NCBI GenBank assembly: GCA_964512225.1
Contig: CAZEKB010000023.1
Span: 1 to 64,000 of the forward strand
Reading direction: 5' to 3'
Source of the DNA: CAZEKB01 sp964512225
GTDB lineage: Bacteria; Myxococcota_A; UBA796; UBA9615
Length of the DNA stretch: 64,000 bases
The translations under genes were made by a program, and so were the position numbers. A model generated the notes under the pieces. The model did not search any database. It was not told the origin of the DNA and worked only from the letters and a program-made list of their open reading frames with translations. How positions within the stretch are numbered: the first letter of the stretch is position 1; the number at the start of each line of letters is the position of its first letter. Positions 6,865-16,222 of this stretch are shown here, in pieces.

Positions 6865-9800
6865 GGGATGTACTCGATCTCCACGCGACCGATGGGCCCG
6901 GCCGCGTCTTCGACGGCTACGGGGCCGGGCGCCCCCAGGGGGGTGGTGCCGGTGGGGTTCAGGGCGAGGTTGGCGTCGTACTCCAGGCGCCACACCTGAA
7001 CCGTCGCGCTGCCGTAGGGCACGACGACGGGGGTGACCCCGGGGACCGTCGAGTCCTGGCTGTACATCGAGTGCATCGGCGTATTGCCGCGGCCCCCGAG
7101 GACGCCGATCTTCTCCCCGGCCAGCACCGGGATGTTCACGACCATCACGTCGGCCGCGGGCTGGAGCGCGGCGTAGAAGAGGCTGATCGGCGTCGTGGTG
7201 CTGCTGCCCGCGCCCCAGGTCGAGGGGAAGACCAGCACCTCCACGTTCTGGAAGTCGCCGGCGTTCGAGTCGGCGGGGATCCACAGGGTCGTGATCGTCA
7301 TGTTGGCCGGGGCCTCGAACCACATGCCCCGCGTCTCGGTGTCCTGCGAGTAGGTCGAGCCCGCGGCCCCCGGCCCCAGCGTGAGGGCCGGCTGCACGGT
7401 GACCGAGTCCGTGCCCGAGGGGCCCGGATCGAAGCCGTCGTGCCCGTTCATGGAGCAGGTCCACAGGTCGTTCACGAAGGTGAGGCTCTCGTCGATCGTC
7501 TGGCCCGTCTGGAGGACCGACTGACCGTTCCGCGTCCAGAAGCGCGCCGTGGAGACCGGGTCGCCGTCCGGGTCGATCGCGGGCGTCGTGGCGAGGCACG
7601 TCAGGTCGTTGAGCACCCCGGGGACGTCCGGGGTGATGTCGACCACGGGAGCCAGCGGCGGGGAGTTGGCGACGGTGAGGTGCGTGCTCTCCTGCCACGC
7701 CCCGTAGTCCCAACCGTCGTGCGGTCGGGCCCGGCACCAGACCGAGTCCCCCCGGTCGAAGAACGTGGCGGTCCCGGTCTGGATCGCGCCCCCGTCGAGG
7801 CCGGCCGTCGTCGCCACGACGGTGCCGCCGATCACCCCCACCGGCTGGACGAGCCACTCGTACTCCCACGTGACCGCGTCGGGGTCGGGATCGGTGATCA
7901 CCCCCGTAGCGCAGGTCGCCTGCGTCTCCGTGTAGAGGATCGCGGGGACCACGGCGGGCGCGGTCGCCGCGGGCACCGTGTTGAGGATCGGCACGACGTT
8001 GGAGAGCACCTCCGGGCCGACCTCCGTGCCGTCGTCGATGGTCACCCCCACCCAGACATCGTCGAAGTGGTCGAAGTCGGCGCCGGTCAGGGCCGCGGTC
8101 GTCGCGCCGGCGATGGCCGTGGGGGGGATCGTCGCGTTGTCGCGGTACCACTGGTAGGCCACCGTGGTGCTCGCGCCCTCGGGGTCGACGCCCCCGGTGT
8201 AGGCCGCCTGCAGCGGGGTGTCCTCGTAGCCCGGCGTGGGGGTCACGGTCACGGCCGTGGGCGCCGCGGGCACGTTGATGAACGCGGGCGCCGACAGGAA
8301 CATCGGGCCGATGTCGGCGCCGTCCCAGGGCGTGAGCTCGCAGTGCAGCGGGTCCCCGGCGACGGCCGACGTCCCGGGCACGAAGGTCGCGCTCGTGGCG
8401 CCCGCCACGGCGGCGCCGCTCACCACCCACTGGTAGAGGTAGCCCTCGGGGTCGCCGTCGACGTCCTGCCAGCCGGTGGTGGTGAGGCTGAAGGTCGTCG
8501 CCGTCGTGCCCAGGGTGGGGGATGCGGTCGCCGACCCGCCCACCGGGGGCGTGTTGTCGATGATTACGTCCGCCGTGCCCGGCGGCCCGTAGGTCTGGCC
8601 GTCGAACGCGCGGATGAGGACCTGCCAGGTCTCGGCCTTCGAGGTGGCGGTGTCCGGGATCGACTGCAGCCCGTCGTAGGCGGGGGCCGGGACGCCGTCG
8701 ATCGTCCACGAGTACGCGTAGGTCAGGGGGTCGTTCTCGGGGTCGTTCGCGGGCGTCGCCACGGACGCGGTGAGCGTATCGAGGGTCGTGGGCCCCGGCG
8801 GGCCCAGGGCGGCCACCGGGGCGTTCGGGGCGCCGTTGACGAGGATCGTCACCGAGTCCGTCGCGGTGCTCCCGATCGAGTCGGTGACCTCGAGCGTGAT
8901 CAGGTGCGCGCCCCCGACGAGCGTGTCCGGCAGGACCTCGTCGTCGAGCACGCCCGACGGCTCGGCCGCCTTGTCCGCGACGAGGCCCTCGCGATCGCTG
9001 AACCACTCGACGGTCAGGTCCTCGTTCGCGTCCTCCCGGTCGGTGGCGAGGCCCCCGAGGACGAGCGCGAGGTTGCTGCTCGCGGGCGTGGTGGCGGTGG
9101 GGGCCGTGATCTCGGCGACGGGGGGCTCGTCCACGACGATGTCCACCCGGTCCGTGCAGTCCAGCCCGAGGTCGTCCACGACGACGAGGGTCAGCTCGTG
9201 CGCGCCGACGCTCAGGGTCGGCGCGGTGAGGGCGACGTCCCCGTCGTCGTCCGGGGTCGCGTCGCCCAGGGGGCCGTCGACGTCGCTGGAGAAGCTCACC
9301 GCGAGCACGGGCCCGGGGACGTTGGGATCGGTCGCCTCGGCGAGCAGCTCCAGGTCCGGCCCGTGGGGCACCACCGCTCCATCGAGCGGCGAGAGGATCG
9401 CGCAGTCCGGGGGCTGATTCGGCCCGCCGACCTCGACCGCGACGCCCGCGGTCCCGATGTTGCCGTGGGTGTCCACCACCCGCGCCTGCAGGACGTGGCG
9501 GCCGATCTCGAAGCCGCGCTCGATCGTCGTCACGCCCTCGGCGTCGGGCTCGAGCCCCTCGGCCAGACCCACGCCGTCCTCCACCGCCCAGAACACGCGC
9601 AGGTCCTGGGGGTGGTCCTCCGTGTCGGACACCCGCGAGCGCAGGTTCAGGGGGCGGTCCACGTAGTAGAAGCCGTCGCTCCGGGGGGTGTCGATCACGA
9701 TGACCGGGGCGTCGCCCGAGAGCACCGTCACGAGCACCGTGTCCGTGCACTGTTCGCCGTCGGGGTCGGTGATCGTCGCCGTGATCGTGTGGGCGCCGGG

Positions 9801-10097
9801 GGCGAGGTCGTCGGTGCTGAAGGCGTGGTCGCCGTCGTCGTTCAGCGAGCCCGACGGCAGCGCGTCGCCGAGGCTGGACGTCCAGGCGAACCCGATGAGG
9901 TTCGGGGTCGTCCCCCCGTCGCTCGCGTGGACCTCGAAGGCGACCTCGTCACCCACGTACACCGTGGCGCCGTCCTCGCCCGGCGCGACGATGAAGCAGG
10001 TCGGCGGCCCGGCTCCGGCGAGCTGTCCGCAGCCGGCGAGCGCGAAGCTCGCGGCGACCACCCCGATCCCCCCCGCGGCGGCGAGGAGGCGTCTCAA
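6861..10097 (-). CDS. Giant Ig/PKD-like repeat lipoprotein
   Basis: A predicted surface lipoprotein of about 1078 residues. The TTG start at 10097 is preceded by GGAGG at a 6-nt spacing and overlaps the upstream stop (TTGA). The signal peptide ends in the lipobox ALAGC (C23). The rest is a chain of about nine beta-sandwich-like repeats. An N-terminal group contains phrases such as SVGAHELTLVVVDD and PDDDGDVAL. A second group resembles PKD/Ig modules with DPDGDPV, YQWYRDN and DG-GP motifs. A distinct C-terminal beta domain (about the last 180 residues) starts near ALTLGPGAAG. Probable roles are adhesion or structure. It is the last gene of a minus-strand run and its stop shares CTAG with the convergent gene. 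Confidence 0.8.
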   Translation of the reverse strand: MRRLLAAAGGIGVVAASFALAGCGQLAGAGPPTCFIVAPGEDGATVYVGDEVAFEVHASDGGTTPNLIGFAWTSSLGDALPSGSLNDDGDHAFSTDDLAPGAHTITATITDPDGEQCTDTVLVTVLSGDAPVIVIDTPRSDGFYYVDRPLNLRSRVSDTEDHPQDLRVFWAVEDGVGLAEGLEPDAEGVTTIERGFEIGRHVLQARVVDTHGNIGTAGVAVEVGGPNQPPDCAILSPLDGAVVPHGPDLELLAEATDPNVPGPVLAVSFSSDVDGPLGDATPDDDGDVALTAPTLSVGAHELTLVVVDDLGLDCTDRVDIVVDEPPVAEITAPTATTPASSNLALVLGGLATDREDANEDLTVEWFSDREGLVADKAAEPSGVLDDEVLPDTLVGGAHLITLEVTDSIGSTATDSVTILVNGAPNAPVAALGPPGPTTLDTLTASVATPANDPENDPLTYAYSWTIDGVPAPAYDGLQSIPDTATSKAETWQVLIRAFDGQTYGPPGTADVIIDNTPPVGGSATASPTLGTTATTFSLTTTGWQDVDGDPEGYLYQWVVSGAAVAGATSATFVPGTSAVAGDPLHCELTPWDGADIGPMFLSAPAFINVPAAPTAVTVTPTPGYEDTPLQAAYTGGVDPEGASTTVAYQWYRDNATIPPTAIAGATTAALTGADFDHFDDVWVGVTIDDGTEVGPEVLSNVVPILNTVPAATAPAVVPAILYTETQATCATGVITDPDPDAVTWEYEWLVQPVGVIGGTVVATTAGLDGGAIQTGTATFFDRGDSVWCRARPHDGWDYGAWQESTHLTVANSPPLAPVVDITPDVPGVLNDLTCLATTPAIDPDGDPVSTARFWTRNGQSVLQTGQTIDESLTFVNDLWTCSMNGHDGFDPGPSGTDSVTVQPALTLGPGAAGSTYSQDTETRGMWFEAPANMTITTLWIPADSNAGDFQNVEVLVFPSTWGAGSSTTTPISLFYAALQPAADVMVVNIPVLAGEKIGVLGGRGNTPMHSMYSQDSTVPGVTPVVVPYGSATVQVWRLEYDANLALNPTGTTPLGAPGPVAVEDAAGPIGRVEIEYIP

Positions 10098-10975
10098 GAT
10101 TCGCCTCCGGGGGCGGGCGCCGGCGGCACGGGGGGGAAGGCCCCGAAGCGCACCGACCAGCGCATGTCCAGGGCCACCGCGGCGCGCTCCCGGCCGACGA
10201 TCGGGATCGTCGCGCCCAGCTCGAACCCGAACCGGTGGCGGTCCGACAGGCGCAGGCCGATGGCGGCGGCGACCATCTCCACCGGCGCCTGGTACCCGAA
10301 GTTGCCCTGCAGGTCGACGACGATGGCGAGCGCCGGCAGCGGCCGCAGCTCCACGCCGAAGTTGCCCGCGAAGCCCGCGCGCGGTCCGGCCGCCCCCGCG
10401 CTGATGGCGGCCGACGCCATGAGGCCGACCTGGCCGCGCAGGTGGACCGTCGGGTGGACCCGGCCGAGCACGCCGACGCCCACGTCGAAGGCGATGGGCC
10501 GGGCGTTCTTGTAGAGCCAGGTGGTGGGGAGGACGACCTTGCCCGTCACCCCGAGCGTCGCCCGCTCGAGGTCGAGGAAGCGGCCCGTGCCCCCCAGCGA
10601 GAGGTGTCCGAGCCCGATGAAGCTCGCGCCCAGGGGAGCGAGCACCTGCTCGTAGCGGAAGGCCTCCCAGCTCGCGAAGATCTCGATGCGCTCGTGCACG
10701 GCGTAGCTGCCGTCGAGCGTGACCGCGCCCTTGAGTCGCCCGTAGAAGTTGGCGGCGTCGGCGATGAGCGACAGCCCGCCCACCACGCCGAACTCGTTGC
10801 GGCCGCACAGCCTGCGCGCCGTGCCGAGGTCCCCGTCGAGCACGCCGGACTGGAGCGCGCCCTGGCCGAGGCCGTAGGAGAAGTCGTCGCAGGGGCCCGC
10901 CTGCGCGGTGCTCGGGGCGGCGAGCAGCGCGGCGAGCGCGAGGGTCGCGAGGGCGAGGGTGGTGCGCGGGCTCAT
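10094..10975 (-). CDS. Outer-membrane beta-barrel-like protein
   Basis: A 293-residue protein with a clear Sec signal peptide (STAQAGPCDD cleavage region). It consists mainly of alternating hydrophobic/hydrophilic strands rich in Gly and aromatic residues, for example RIEIFASWEAFRYEQV, IGLGHLSLGGTGRF and RHRFGFELGATIPIVG, as expected for an outer-membrane barrel of roughly 10-14 strands. The last strand is followed by a Pro-rich tail, unlike the terminal aromatic residue of classical porins. No family name can be assigned. Both ends overlap neighbours by 4 nt (ATGA upstream, TTGA downstream), so it is probably produced together with the two lipoproteins. Confidence 0.72.
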   Translation of the reverse strand: MSPRTTLALATLALAALLAAPSTAQAGPCDDFSYGLGQGALQSGVLDGDLGTARRLCGRNEFGVVGGLSLIADAANFYGRLKGAVTLDGSYAVHERIEIFASWEAFRYEQVLAPLGASFIGLGHLSLGGTGRFLDLERATLGVTGKVVLPTTWLYKNARPIAFDVGVGVLGRVHPTVHLRGQVGLMASAAISAGAAGPRAGFAGNFGVELRPLPALAIVVDLQGNFGYQAPVEMVAAAIGLRLSDRHRFGFELGATIPIVGRERAAVALDMRWSVRFGAFPPVPPAPAPGGES

Positions 10976-13938
10976 CGGTCGGCTCCGTCGAAGCCGTCGC
11001 CGTCGCGATCGATCAGCAGCGGGTTGGTGAACGACATGGGGAAGCCGTGCTTGACCACGGTCTGGAACAGGTAGCCGGGCGACGTTCGATCCGTGGGGAT
11101 CGGCGGGTCCGTGACCGGCCCCACGTCTTCGAGGCACTCGGTCCCCGGGTCCTCCTCCAGGCCCTCGACGTCGCGCCAGTCGATCGTCCCGTCGCGGTTG
11201 TTGTCCCCGGTGTCCGGGAAGCCGTCGCAGTCCAGGTCGGCGTTGGGCTCGAGGGGGACGCCCGCTTCGACCGAGATCCAGGCGTCGCCGCTCGCGGGGA
11301 GGATGTCGGCGAGGGGGATGCTCGTATCGAGGCGCAGCAGCCCGTCCTCGCCGAGCGGATCGGCGGGCTGGGCGAGCTCGGTCGCGAAGGTGCGGACGAC
11401 CTCGCTGTTCACCACCACCCGGACCTCCGTGATCGGCACCCACGGCGCCCCGGTCACGGTGATGTCGAGGGTCGCGTCGGCGCCGGGCACGAACCCCTCG
11501 GTCGACGGCGTGCGCACGGCGCCCCCGTCGTCCGTGGTCGCGACCTCGACGACGGGTCCGTTGGTCCCCATCATCCGGCCCTCGCGGATCGCCCGGTTGA
11601 AGCGGGCCTGGTCGAAGGCGCCCACCTCGTCGTCGCTCCAGACCAGCGTGCGGGGCGTGCCCAGCACGTTGCCGCCGAGGCTGTGCGAGTCGCTGTTGGC
11701 GGTCCCCGCGCGGACCACGCCCTGGTCGAGCAGGTAGTGCCAGTAGGCCCGGTAGCGCACCAGGTACTCGTTGTCGGTCCCGTTCATCACCTCCTGCGCG
11801 TGGTAGTCCGCGTTGGAGAAGGCGGCGCCTTCGGGGACGGCGTCGAAGAGGCCCGGCAGGGAGCCCTCGGGCGCGTCCGCGAGGTTCTGGTTCGCGTCGA
11901 TCGCCATGGCGGCGGCCCACCCGGTGTCGCGTCCGAAGTCGAACCCGCTCATGGGGTGGTTGAGCTGGATCACGCCGGTGTCCGCGGGCCAGCCCACCTC
12001 CTGCGCCCGCGTGAACAGCTCGCCGGGCAGGGCGAGCTCGTCCCAGGGGCCGCCGTTGTAGGGGAGCGTGGGGTCGTACGTGAAGGGCCAGAGGTTCCAG
12101 TGGCCGATCACCTGGGGGTACTCGGGATCCTCGATCAGGTCGAAGAGGATGTGCCCGGTCGTCTCCATGCCGACCATCAGCTCCATGCGGTCGTAGGCCT
12201 CGAGGTCGAGCATGGCGGTGGCGTAGTCGCCCACGGCGTCGTGATCGGTGGCGGCGATGACGTCGATCCGCGACGCGAGGAACGCCGCGACCCGCGGGTG
12301 ATCGGGGATCGAGGCGTCGAACGACTTGCTCCCGTGCACGTGGAAGTCGGCCGACAGCGCGCCCGCCGGCAGCAGGTCGAGCGACGTCACCGCGAGGTCC
12401 GCCGTCGCCTCTCCGCCCGCCGTCACGGTCACGCCGCGGGCGGCCGCGAGCGTGGAGAAGGGCCCGGTGGACGTGAACACGTCGTAGGTGCCGGGGAGGA
12501 TCGCGACGGTGGAGGCGCCGTCCGGGGGCACGAGGACGCGGTTGCAGGCCGGGGAGCCGCCGTGGGGCGGGCCGAGGAGGGGGGCGCACTCGTGGAAGAC
12601 GCCGTGCATCGCGGCCGCGACGGCGTCGTGGGTGGCGTCGTCGGCGGGGTGGACGAAGGCGAGGAGGTGGTCGTCCGCGCCGTCGACCGTGCCGTCGATC
12701 GTGAGCAGGCCGACGGCGGGGATCGTGATGTCGACGGTGCCCGAGGTCGCGTCCACGGTGGCGGCCGCGGGCGGGGTCCGAACGCCGAACACCTCGATCT
12801 CCACGAGGTAGTCGCGGTCCGGGGGCACGGCGACGCTCCAGGTGCCGTCGCCCCCGGGGCGGGTCTGCGTCCACGGGACGCGCTCCTCGACGGGCGTGGC
12901 GGCCGTCCCCTCGGTCACGAGCACGACCGCGCGCAGGCCCTCGGGCAGCTCCGTGCCGTCGGCGCCGTCGATCGTGATCGTCCCCCCGAGCGTGGCCACC
13001 GCGTCGCCCCGCGTCACCATCGCGAGCTCCACGGCGGGGGCCAGGTCGGGGCCCTCGGTCACGCCGATGAAGCGCTCGTGGACCATGTAGTCGCGCGGCG
13101 CCACGATGCGGTTCTTGCGGCCCACGAGGGTCAGGTCCTCGCTCTGCAGGCCGGAGAGGTCGGGCTCGTCGTCGTTGCAGGAGACCGCGAAGTAGGTGGC
13201 GGCGGGCGCGGTGTGCTCGCCCGCGACCATGAACGGCATCGTGTGGATCGCGTCGGGCAGCGTGGAGAGGCCGAAGGAGGGGTGCTCGAACCCGCGGCCC
13301 GCGACGGGGCTGAAGCCGACGTTCTCCCGGCCGCCCCAGTAGAAGGCGTCGGACATGGTCCAGGACCAGGTGTCGGCCTCGAGGTTCACGACCTCGGTGC
13401 GCACGCGGACGCCGGGATCGCAGGTCCTCATCTCGTAGCGGGTGGCCACGGGCACGTCCGGGCGGCCCTGGAGCGTGCCCCGGAACTGCACGCCGACGAT
13501 GCCCGGCTCGCGCAGGGGCAGGACCTCGGTGTAGTGGAAGGCCTCGTCGGGCAGGACCCCGACACCGTGCTCGATGTGCCGGAGCGAGTCGTTGTCGTCG
13601 CCGGTGGTCGACAGGTCGAGCAGAACGCCGCCCGTGGGGGCGATGTAGTGGGGGTGGTCCAGGGCGTCGATGACGGCCGTGGCCCGGCCGTTGCTCAGGA
13701 GGATGTCGCCGACGGCCCCGAGAGAAGCGATCCCGCCGGGGACCTGGTCCTCGGAGTCGATGAACTCGACGACGAGCCCGGAGGTCGCCTCGGGGCAGTC
13801 CCCGAAGGTGAGCTCGGCGCACGGCGACGGGACGATGCAGCCGTCCGCGGGGTCGAGGCACCCCTCCTTGGCACAGCCGGCGAGGTGGAGCGGGAGGACG
13901 AGGAGGAGCAGCGCGCCGAGCAGAGAACGTGGAGACAT
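10972..13938 (-). CDS. PHP-domain (CehA/McbA-type) metallohydrolase lipoprotein
   Basis: A predicted lipoprotein of 988 residues (lipobox LHLAGC, C22). The N-terminal half is beta-rich and of unknown fold. The C-terminal half carries the motifs of PHP-type phosphoesterases of the CehA/McbA group: ADFHVHGSKSFD (first metal His pair near 533-535), IAATDHDAVGD, MVGMETTGH, IQLNHPMSG and GTANSDSHSLGG. These residues build a multi-metal site in the family. The C-terminus ends in an acidic segment with DLDCDGFPDTGDNN, which looks calcium-binding. Substrates of such exported PHP lipoproteins are unknown. The gene is 41 bp downstream of the membrane protein gene and overlaps the barrel gene by 4 nt (ATGA). 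Confidence 0.82.
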   Translation of the reverse strand: MSPRSLLGALLLLVLPLHLAGCAKEGCLDPADGCIVPSPCAELTFGDCPEATSGLVVEFIDSEDQVPGGIASLGAVGDILLSNGRATAVIDALDHPHYIAPTGGVLLDLSTTGDDNDSLRHIEHGVGVLPDEAFHYTEVLPLREPGIVGVQFRGTLQGRPDVPVATRYEMRTCDPGVRVRTEVVNLEADTWSWTMSDAFYWGGRENVGFSPVAGRGFEHPSFGLSTLPDAIHTMPFMVAGEHTAPAATYFAVSCNDDEPDLSGLQSEDLTLVGRKNRIVAPRDYMVHERFIGVTEGPDLAPAVELAMVTRGDAVATLGGTITIDGADGTELPEGLRAVVLVTEGTAATPVEERVPWTQTRPGGDGTWSVAVPPDRDYLVEIEVFGVRTPPAAATVDATSGTVDITIPAVGLLTIDGTVDGADDHLLAFVHPADDATHDAVAAAMHGVFHECAPLLGPPHGGSPACNRVLVPPDGASTVAILPGTYDVFTSTGPFSTLAAARGVTVTAGGEATADLAVTSLDLLPAGALSADFHVHGSKSFDASIPDHPRVAAFLASRIDVIAATDHDAVGDYATAMLDLEAYDRMELMVGMETTGHILFDLIEDPEYPQVIGHWNLWPFTYDPTLPYNGGPWDELALPGELFTRAQEVGWPADTGVIQLNHPMSGFDFGRDTGWAAAMAIDANQNLADAPEGSLPGLFDAVPEGAAFSNADYHAQEVMNGTDNEYLVRYRAYWHYLLDQGVVRAGTANSDSHSLGGNVLGTPRTLVWSDDEVGAFDQARFNRAIREGRMMGTNGPVVEVATTDDGGAVRTPSTEGFVPGADATLDITVTGAPWVPITEVRVVVNSEVVRTFATELAQPADPLGEDGLLRLDTSIPLADILPASGDAWISVEAGVPLEPNADLDCDGFPDTGDNNRDGTIDWRDVEGLEEDPGTECLEDVGPVTDPPIPTDRTSPGYLFQTVVKHGFPMSFTNPLLIDRDGDGFDGADR

Positions 13939-13979
13939 GGGGAGATCATCCTGCGCCAGAGCGCCCGTGACAACGTCGT

Positions 13980-15365
13980 TCACTGCGACGCGGTCCGGGC
14001 CGCCTCCAGGTTGGCGGGGGTCCACATGGGCGACGGCCACCAGACCTCGGCCACGGGATCGGCGTACATGCGTCGCCATCGGGACGGGTCGAGCGGGGGG
14101 ACGGCGCCCGTCGGCCACAGCAGGACGCCGGTGCGGAAGCGGCCCACGGCCTCGTCGAAGGTCGAGGCGTCTCCCGTGCGTCGGCGGAGCAGGTCGGCGA
14201 CGTCGGGGCCGAAGACCAGGCGGCCGTCGGCGAGGACGGTGGACGTGGGCCACAGGCGGTAGAGCGCGTAGCCGGACCAGGCGCCGGTCGTATCGATGCC
14301 CGCGGGCACGCCCGTCCGCTCGAGGAAGTCGCAGGCGGCCACGGGGAAGCGGTCGCGCTGGAGGACGTCGAACCGCTCGTCGAGGGACCACCGGCCCCCG
14401 GCCCGGGCCCCCGCGACGACGACGCAGGCGGCGATCAGGGCGGCGGCGGCCCGACGGGACGGGGGTCGGCGGACGAGGAGGAGCCCGACGGGGATCGCGG
14501 CGAACCAGGCCCACCGGGCAGGGCCGCAGGCGGCCAGCGCGCAGCCGATCGCGGTCCACTTCTCCACGTCGACCGCGTCGTCGTCGCGCGCCAGGAGGAC
14601 GGCCGATACGAGCCCCGCGCCGACGCCCAGGAGCATGACCATCCCCCACCATCCCTCCCGCAGGTACACGCGCGTGCCCCGCAGCTCCGGCACGAACTCG
14701 GCGGGCCACTCGGCGTGGGAGGCGACGGCCCCGGCGAGCCCGTCCCAGGCGCCGGGCGCGCTCGCGATGGCGACGGCCCCCAGGGCGAGGATCCCGAAGG
14801 CCCGGCGGGTGCGCAGGGAGACGGCCCAGGCGCCCACGAGGGCGAGCCACCACAGGGAGGAGACGGCGTGGAGGTTGGCCCAGACCGCGGCGAGCCCCAC
14901 CGCGGCGAGCTCGGCCACGCCCAGCGCGCGTCGGCGGACCAGCCCCACGAGGCCGACGACGAAGAGGAGCTCGAACACGTGCGGCCGGGCGCGGACGCGG
15001 TCCTCGAACAGCACGAGCAGCACGGCGGCGGCGACGAGCGCGGCGCCGGTGGAGCCCGACGCCCGGCGGACGATGCCCGCCCAGGCCCCCACCGCGGCGG
15101 CGATCACGGCGGCGTGCAGGGCGCGCAGACCGGCGGGGCCGGCGAGGTCGTCGAGGCCCGACAGGAGGAGCTCGTAGAGCCACTGGAACGTCGACCAGGC
15201 GGCCTCGGGGTGGGCGGCGCTGAAGACGTCGGTGGTGGGGATGCCGCCCGCGCGGATCGCGCGCCCGACGGCGACGTGCCAGAAGACGTCGATGTCCCAG
15301 AGCGGGCGCCACACCCAGGCGAGGGCGACGGTCGCGACGCCCAGGGCGAGCGCCCACGCCCTCAT
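13980..15365 (-). CDS. Polytopic GT-C-like membrane protein
   Basis: A 461-residue integral membrane protein with about ten hydrophobic helices. A signature sits in the first periplasmic loop: WDIDVFWHVAVGRAI followed by GIPTTDVFSAAH and STFQWLYELLL. Acidic residues after the first helix and a W-L-x-E motif are typical of GT-C fold lipid-linked sugar transferases (PMT/ArnT-like). The catalytic assignment is inference from this topology. The C-terminal part (about 330-461) is soluble and probably periplasmic. It lies 13 bp downstream of the methyltransferase gene and is probably cotranscribed, which fits a role in glycan or glycolipid assembly. Confidence 0.7.
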   Translation of the reverse strand: MRAWALALGVATVALAWVWRPLWDIDVFWHVAVGRAIRAGGIPTTDVFSAAHPEAAWSTFQWLYELLLSGLDDLAGPAGLRALHAAVIAAAVGAWAGIVRRASGSTGAALVAAAVLLVLFEDRVRARPHVFELLFVVGLVGLVRRRALGVAELAAVGLAAVWANLHAVSSLWWLALVGAWAVSLRTRRAFGILALGAVAIASAPGAWDGLAGAVASHAEWPAEFVPELRGTRVYLREGWWGMVMLLGVGAGLVSAVLLARDDDAVDVEKWTAIGCALAACGPARWAWFAAIPVGLLLVRRPPSRRAAAALIAACVVVAGARAGGRWSLDERFDVLQRDRFPVAACDFLERTGVPAGIDTTGAWSGYALYRLWPTSTVLADGRLVFGPDVADLLRRRTGDASTFDEAVGRFRTGVLLWPTGAVPPLDPSRWRRMYADPVAEVWWPSPMWTPANLEAARTASQ

Positions 15366-15378
15366 GCCGGCGACGCGC

Positions 15379-16122
15379 TCAGTCGGTCCGCCGGGCGAGG
15401 GCGATGATCGACGCCCCGGCGGGCAGGTCGACGGCCTTCATGAGCTTCGACTCGACCTTGAGCGCCCCGATGAGGAGGTTGTTGATCCAGTCCGGGACCT
15501 CCACGTAGGAGGCGCCCTTCTCGTGGGACGTCGGGTCGAGGCCCTGGGCGATGCGGAAGCCGATGATCCCGAGCAGCGGGATGGAGATGGCGTAGCTGCG
15601 GCGGATGACGGAGAAGCCGCCGCGGTTGAGCAGGCTGTGGAGCTCCGAGGCGACGTAGCGGCGGCGGTGGCCGAGGGCTTCGTCGTGCACGGACCACAGG
15701 AACCGGTAGGCGGGGACGGTGAGGAGGACGAGGCCGGACGGGCGCAGGACGCGCCGCATCTCGGCGAGGCCCTCGGCGTCGTCGTCCAGGTGCTCGATGA
15801 CGTCGAAGGCGCACGCGAGGTCGAAGCTGCCGTCCTCGAACGGGAGCGCCAGCGCGCCGCCCTCGGCGACCCGGTCCGGCCCGAGGCCCCGCTCCCGGCA
15901 CGCGTCGAGGCCGGGGCCGGGGGGCTCGACACCCACCGCGCGGCCGAACTGATCGAGCAGCTCGAGGTTGCGGCCGGAGCCGCACCCGACGTCGACGATG
16001 TCCATCGAGGCCTCGGGCCCGACGTACCGCTCGAGCGTCCGGCGGATGAGGTACCGGCGGCCCACGTGCCACCAGTACTTCTCCTCCATCCGCGCCATGC
16101 GATCCTGTTCTACGGCGTCCAT
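15379..16122 (-). CDS. SAM-dependent class I methyltransferase
   Basis: A 247-residue cytoplasmic methyltransferase. Motif I is DVGCGSGRNLELL (about 43-55), motif II/III is FDLACAFDVIEHLDDD, and the post-motif is LRPSGLVLLTVPAY. The N-terminus (EEKYWWHVGRRYLIRRTLE) is typical of methyltransferases found in polysaccharide and glycolipid clusters. The acceptor is unknown. ATG 16122 is chosen because it begins this conserved region and because TAGAGT lies 8 nt upstream. It is followed closely by the GT-C-like gene and diverges from the GT2/CDP-sugar operon, which places it in a cell-surface glycan locus. Confidence 0.87.
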   Translation of the reverse strand: MDAVEQDRMARMEEKYWWHVGRRYLIRRTLERYVGPEASMDIVDVGCGSGRNLELLDQFGRAVGVEPPGPGLDACRERGLGPDRVAEGGALALPFEDGSFDLACAFDVIEHLDDDAEGLAEMRRVLRPSGLVLLTVPAYRFLWSVHDEALGHRRRYVASELHSLLNRGGFSVIRRSYAISIPLLGIIGFRIAQGLDPTSHEKGASYVEVPDWINNLLIGALKVESKLMKAVDLPAGASIIALARRTD

Positions 16123-16130
16123 CGGCGGGG

Positions 16131-16136
16131 ACTCTA
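16131..16136 (-). promoter_or_regulatory. Candidate leaderless -10 element (TAGAGT)
   Basis: Reading on the minus strand, TAGAGT lies 8 nt before the ATG at 16122 with no Shine-Dalgarno sequence between them. Confidence 0.35.
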
Positions 16137-16209
16137 CGCGTGCCCGGGGGGTCCGCACCAGTCGGCGGGGCCCCCGGGGGGGGCGAGGGCAGCCGACGCG
16201 GCAGCGGGC

Positions 16210-16215
16210 TATCAT
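16210..16215 (+). promoter_or_regulatory. Candidate leaderless -10 element (TATCAT)
   Basis: TATCAT matches TATAAT at five of six positions. It lies 7 nt before GTG 16223 and sits in an otherwise C/G-run-rich spacer. No -35 hexamer is recognisable 16-18 nt upstream. Confidence 0.45.
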
Positions 16216-16222
16216 CGGCGCC

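Noticed and set aside
6465..10514. 1349-residue plus-strand open frame
   Set aside because: It is antisense to the repeat lipoprotein and has an Arg/Gly/His-rich translation with no fold signal. The minus-strand frame has a lipobox, Shine-Dalgarno sequence and clear repeats.
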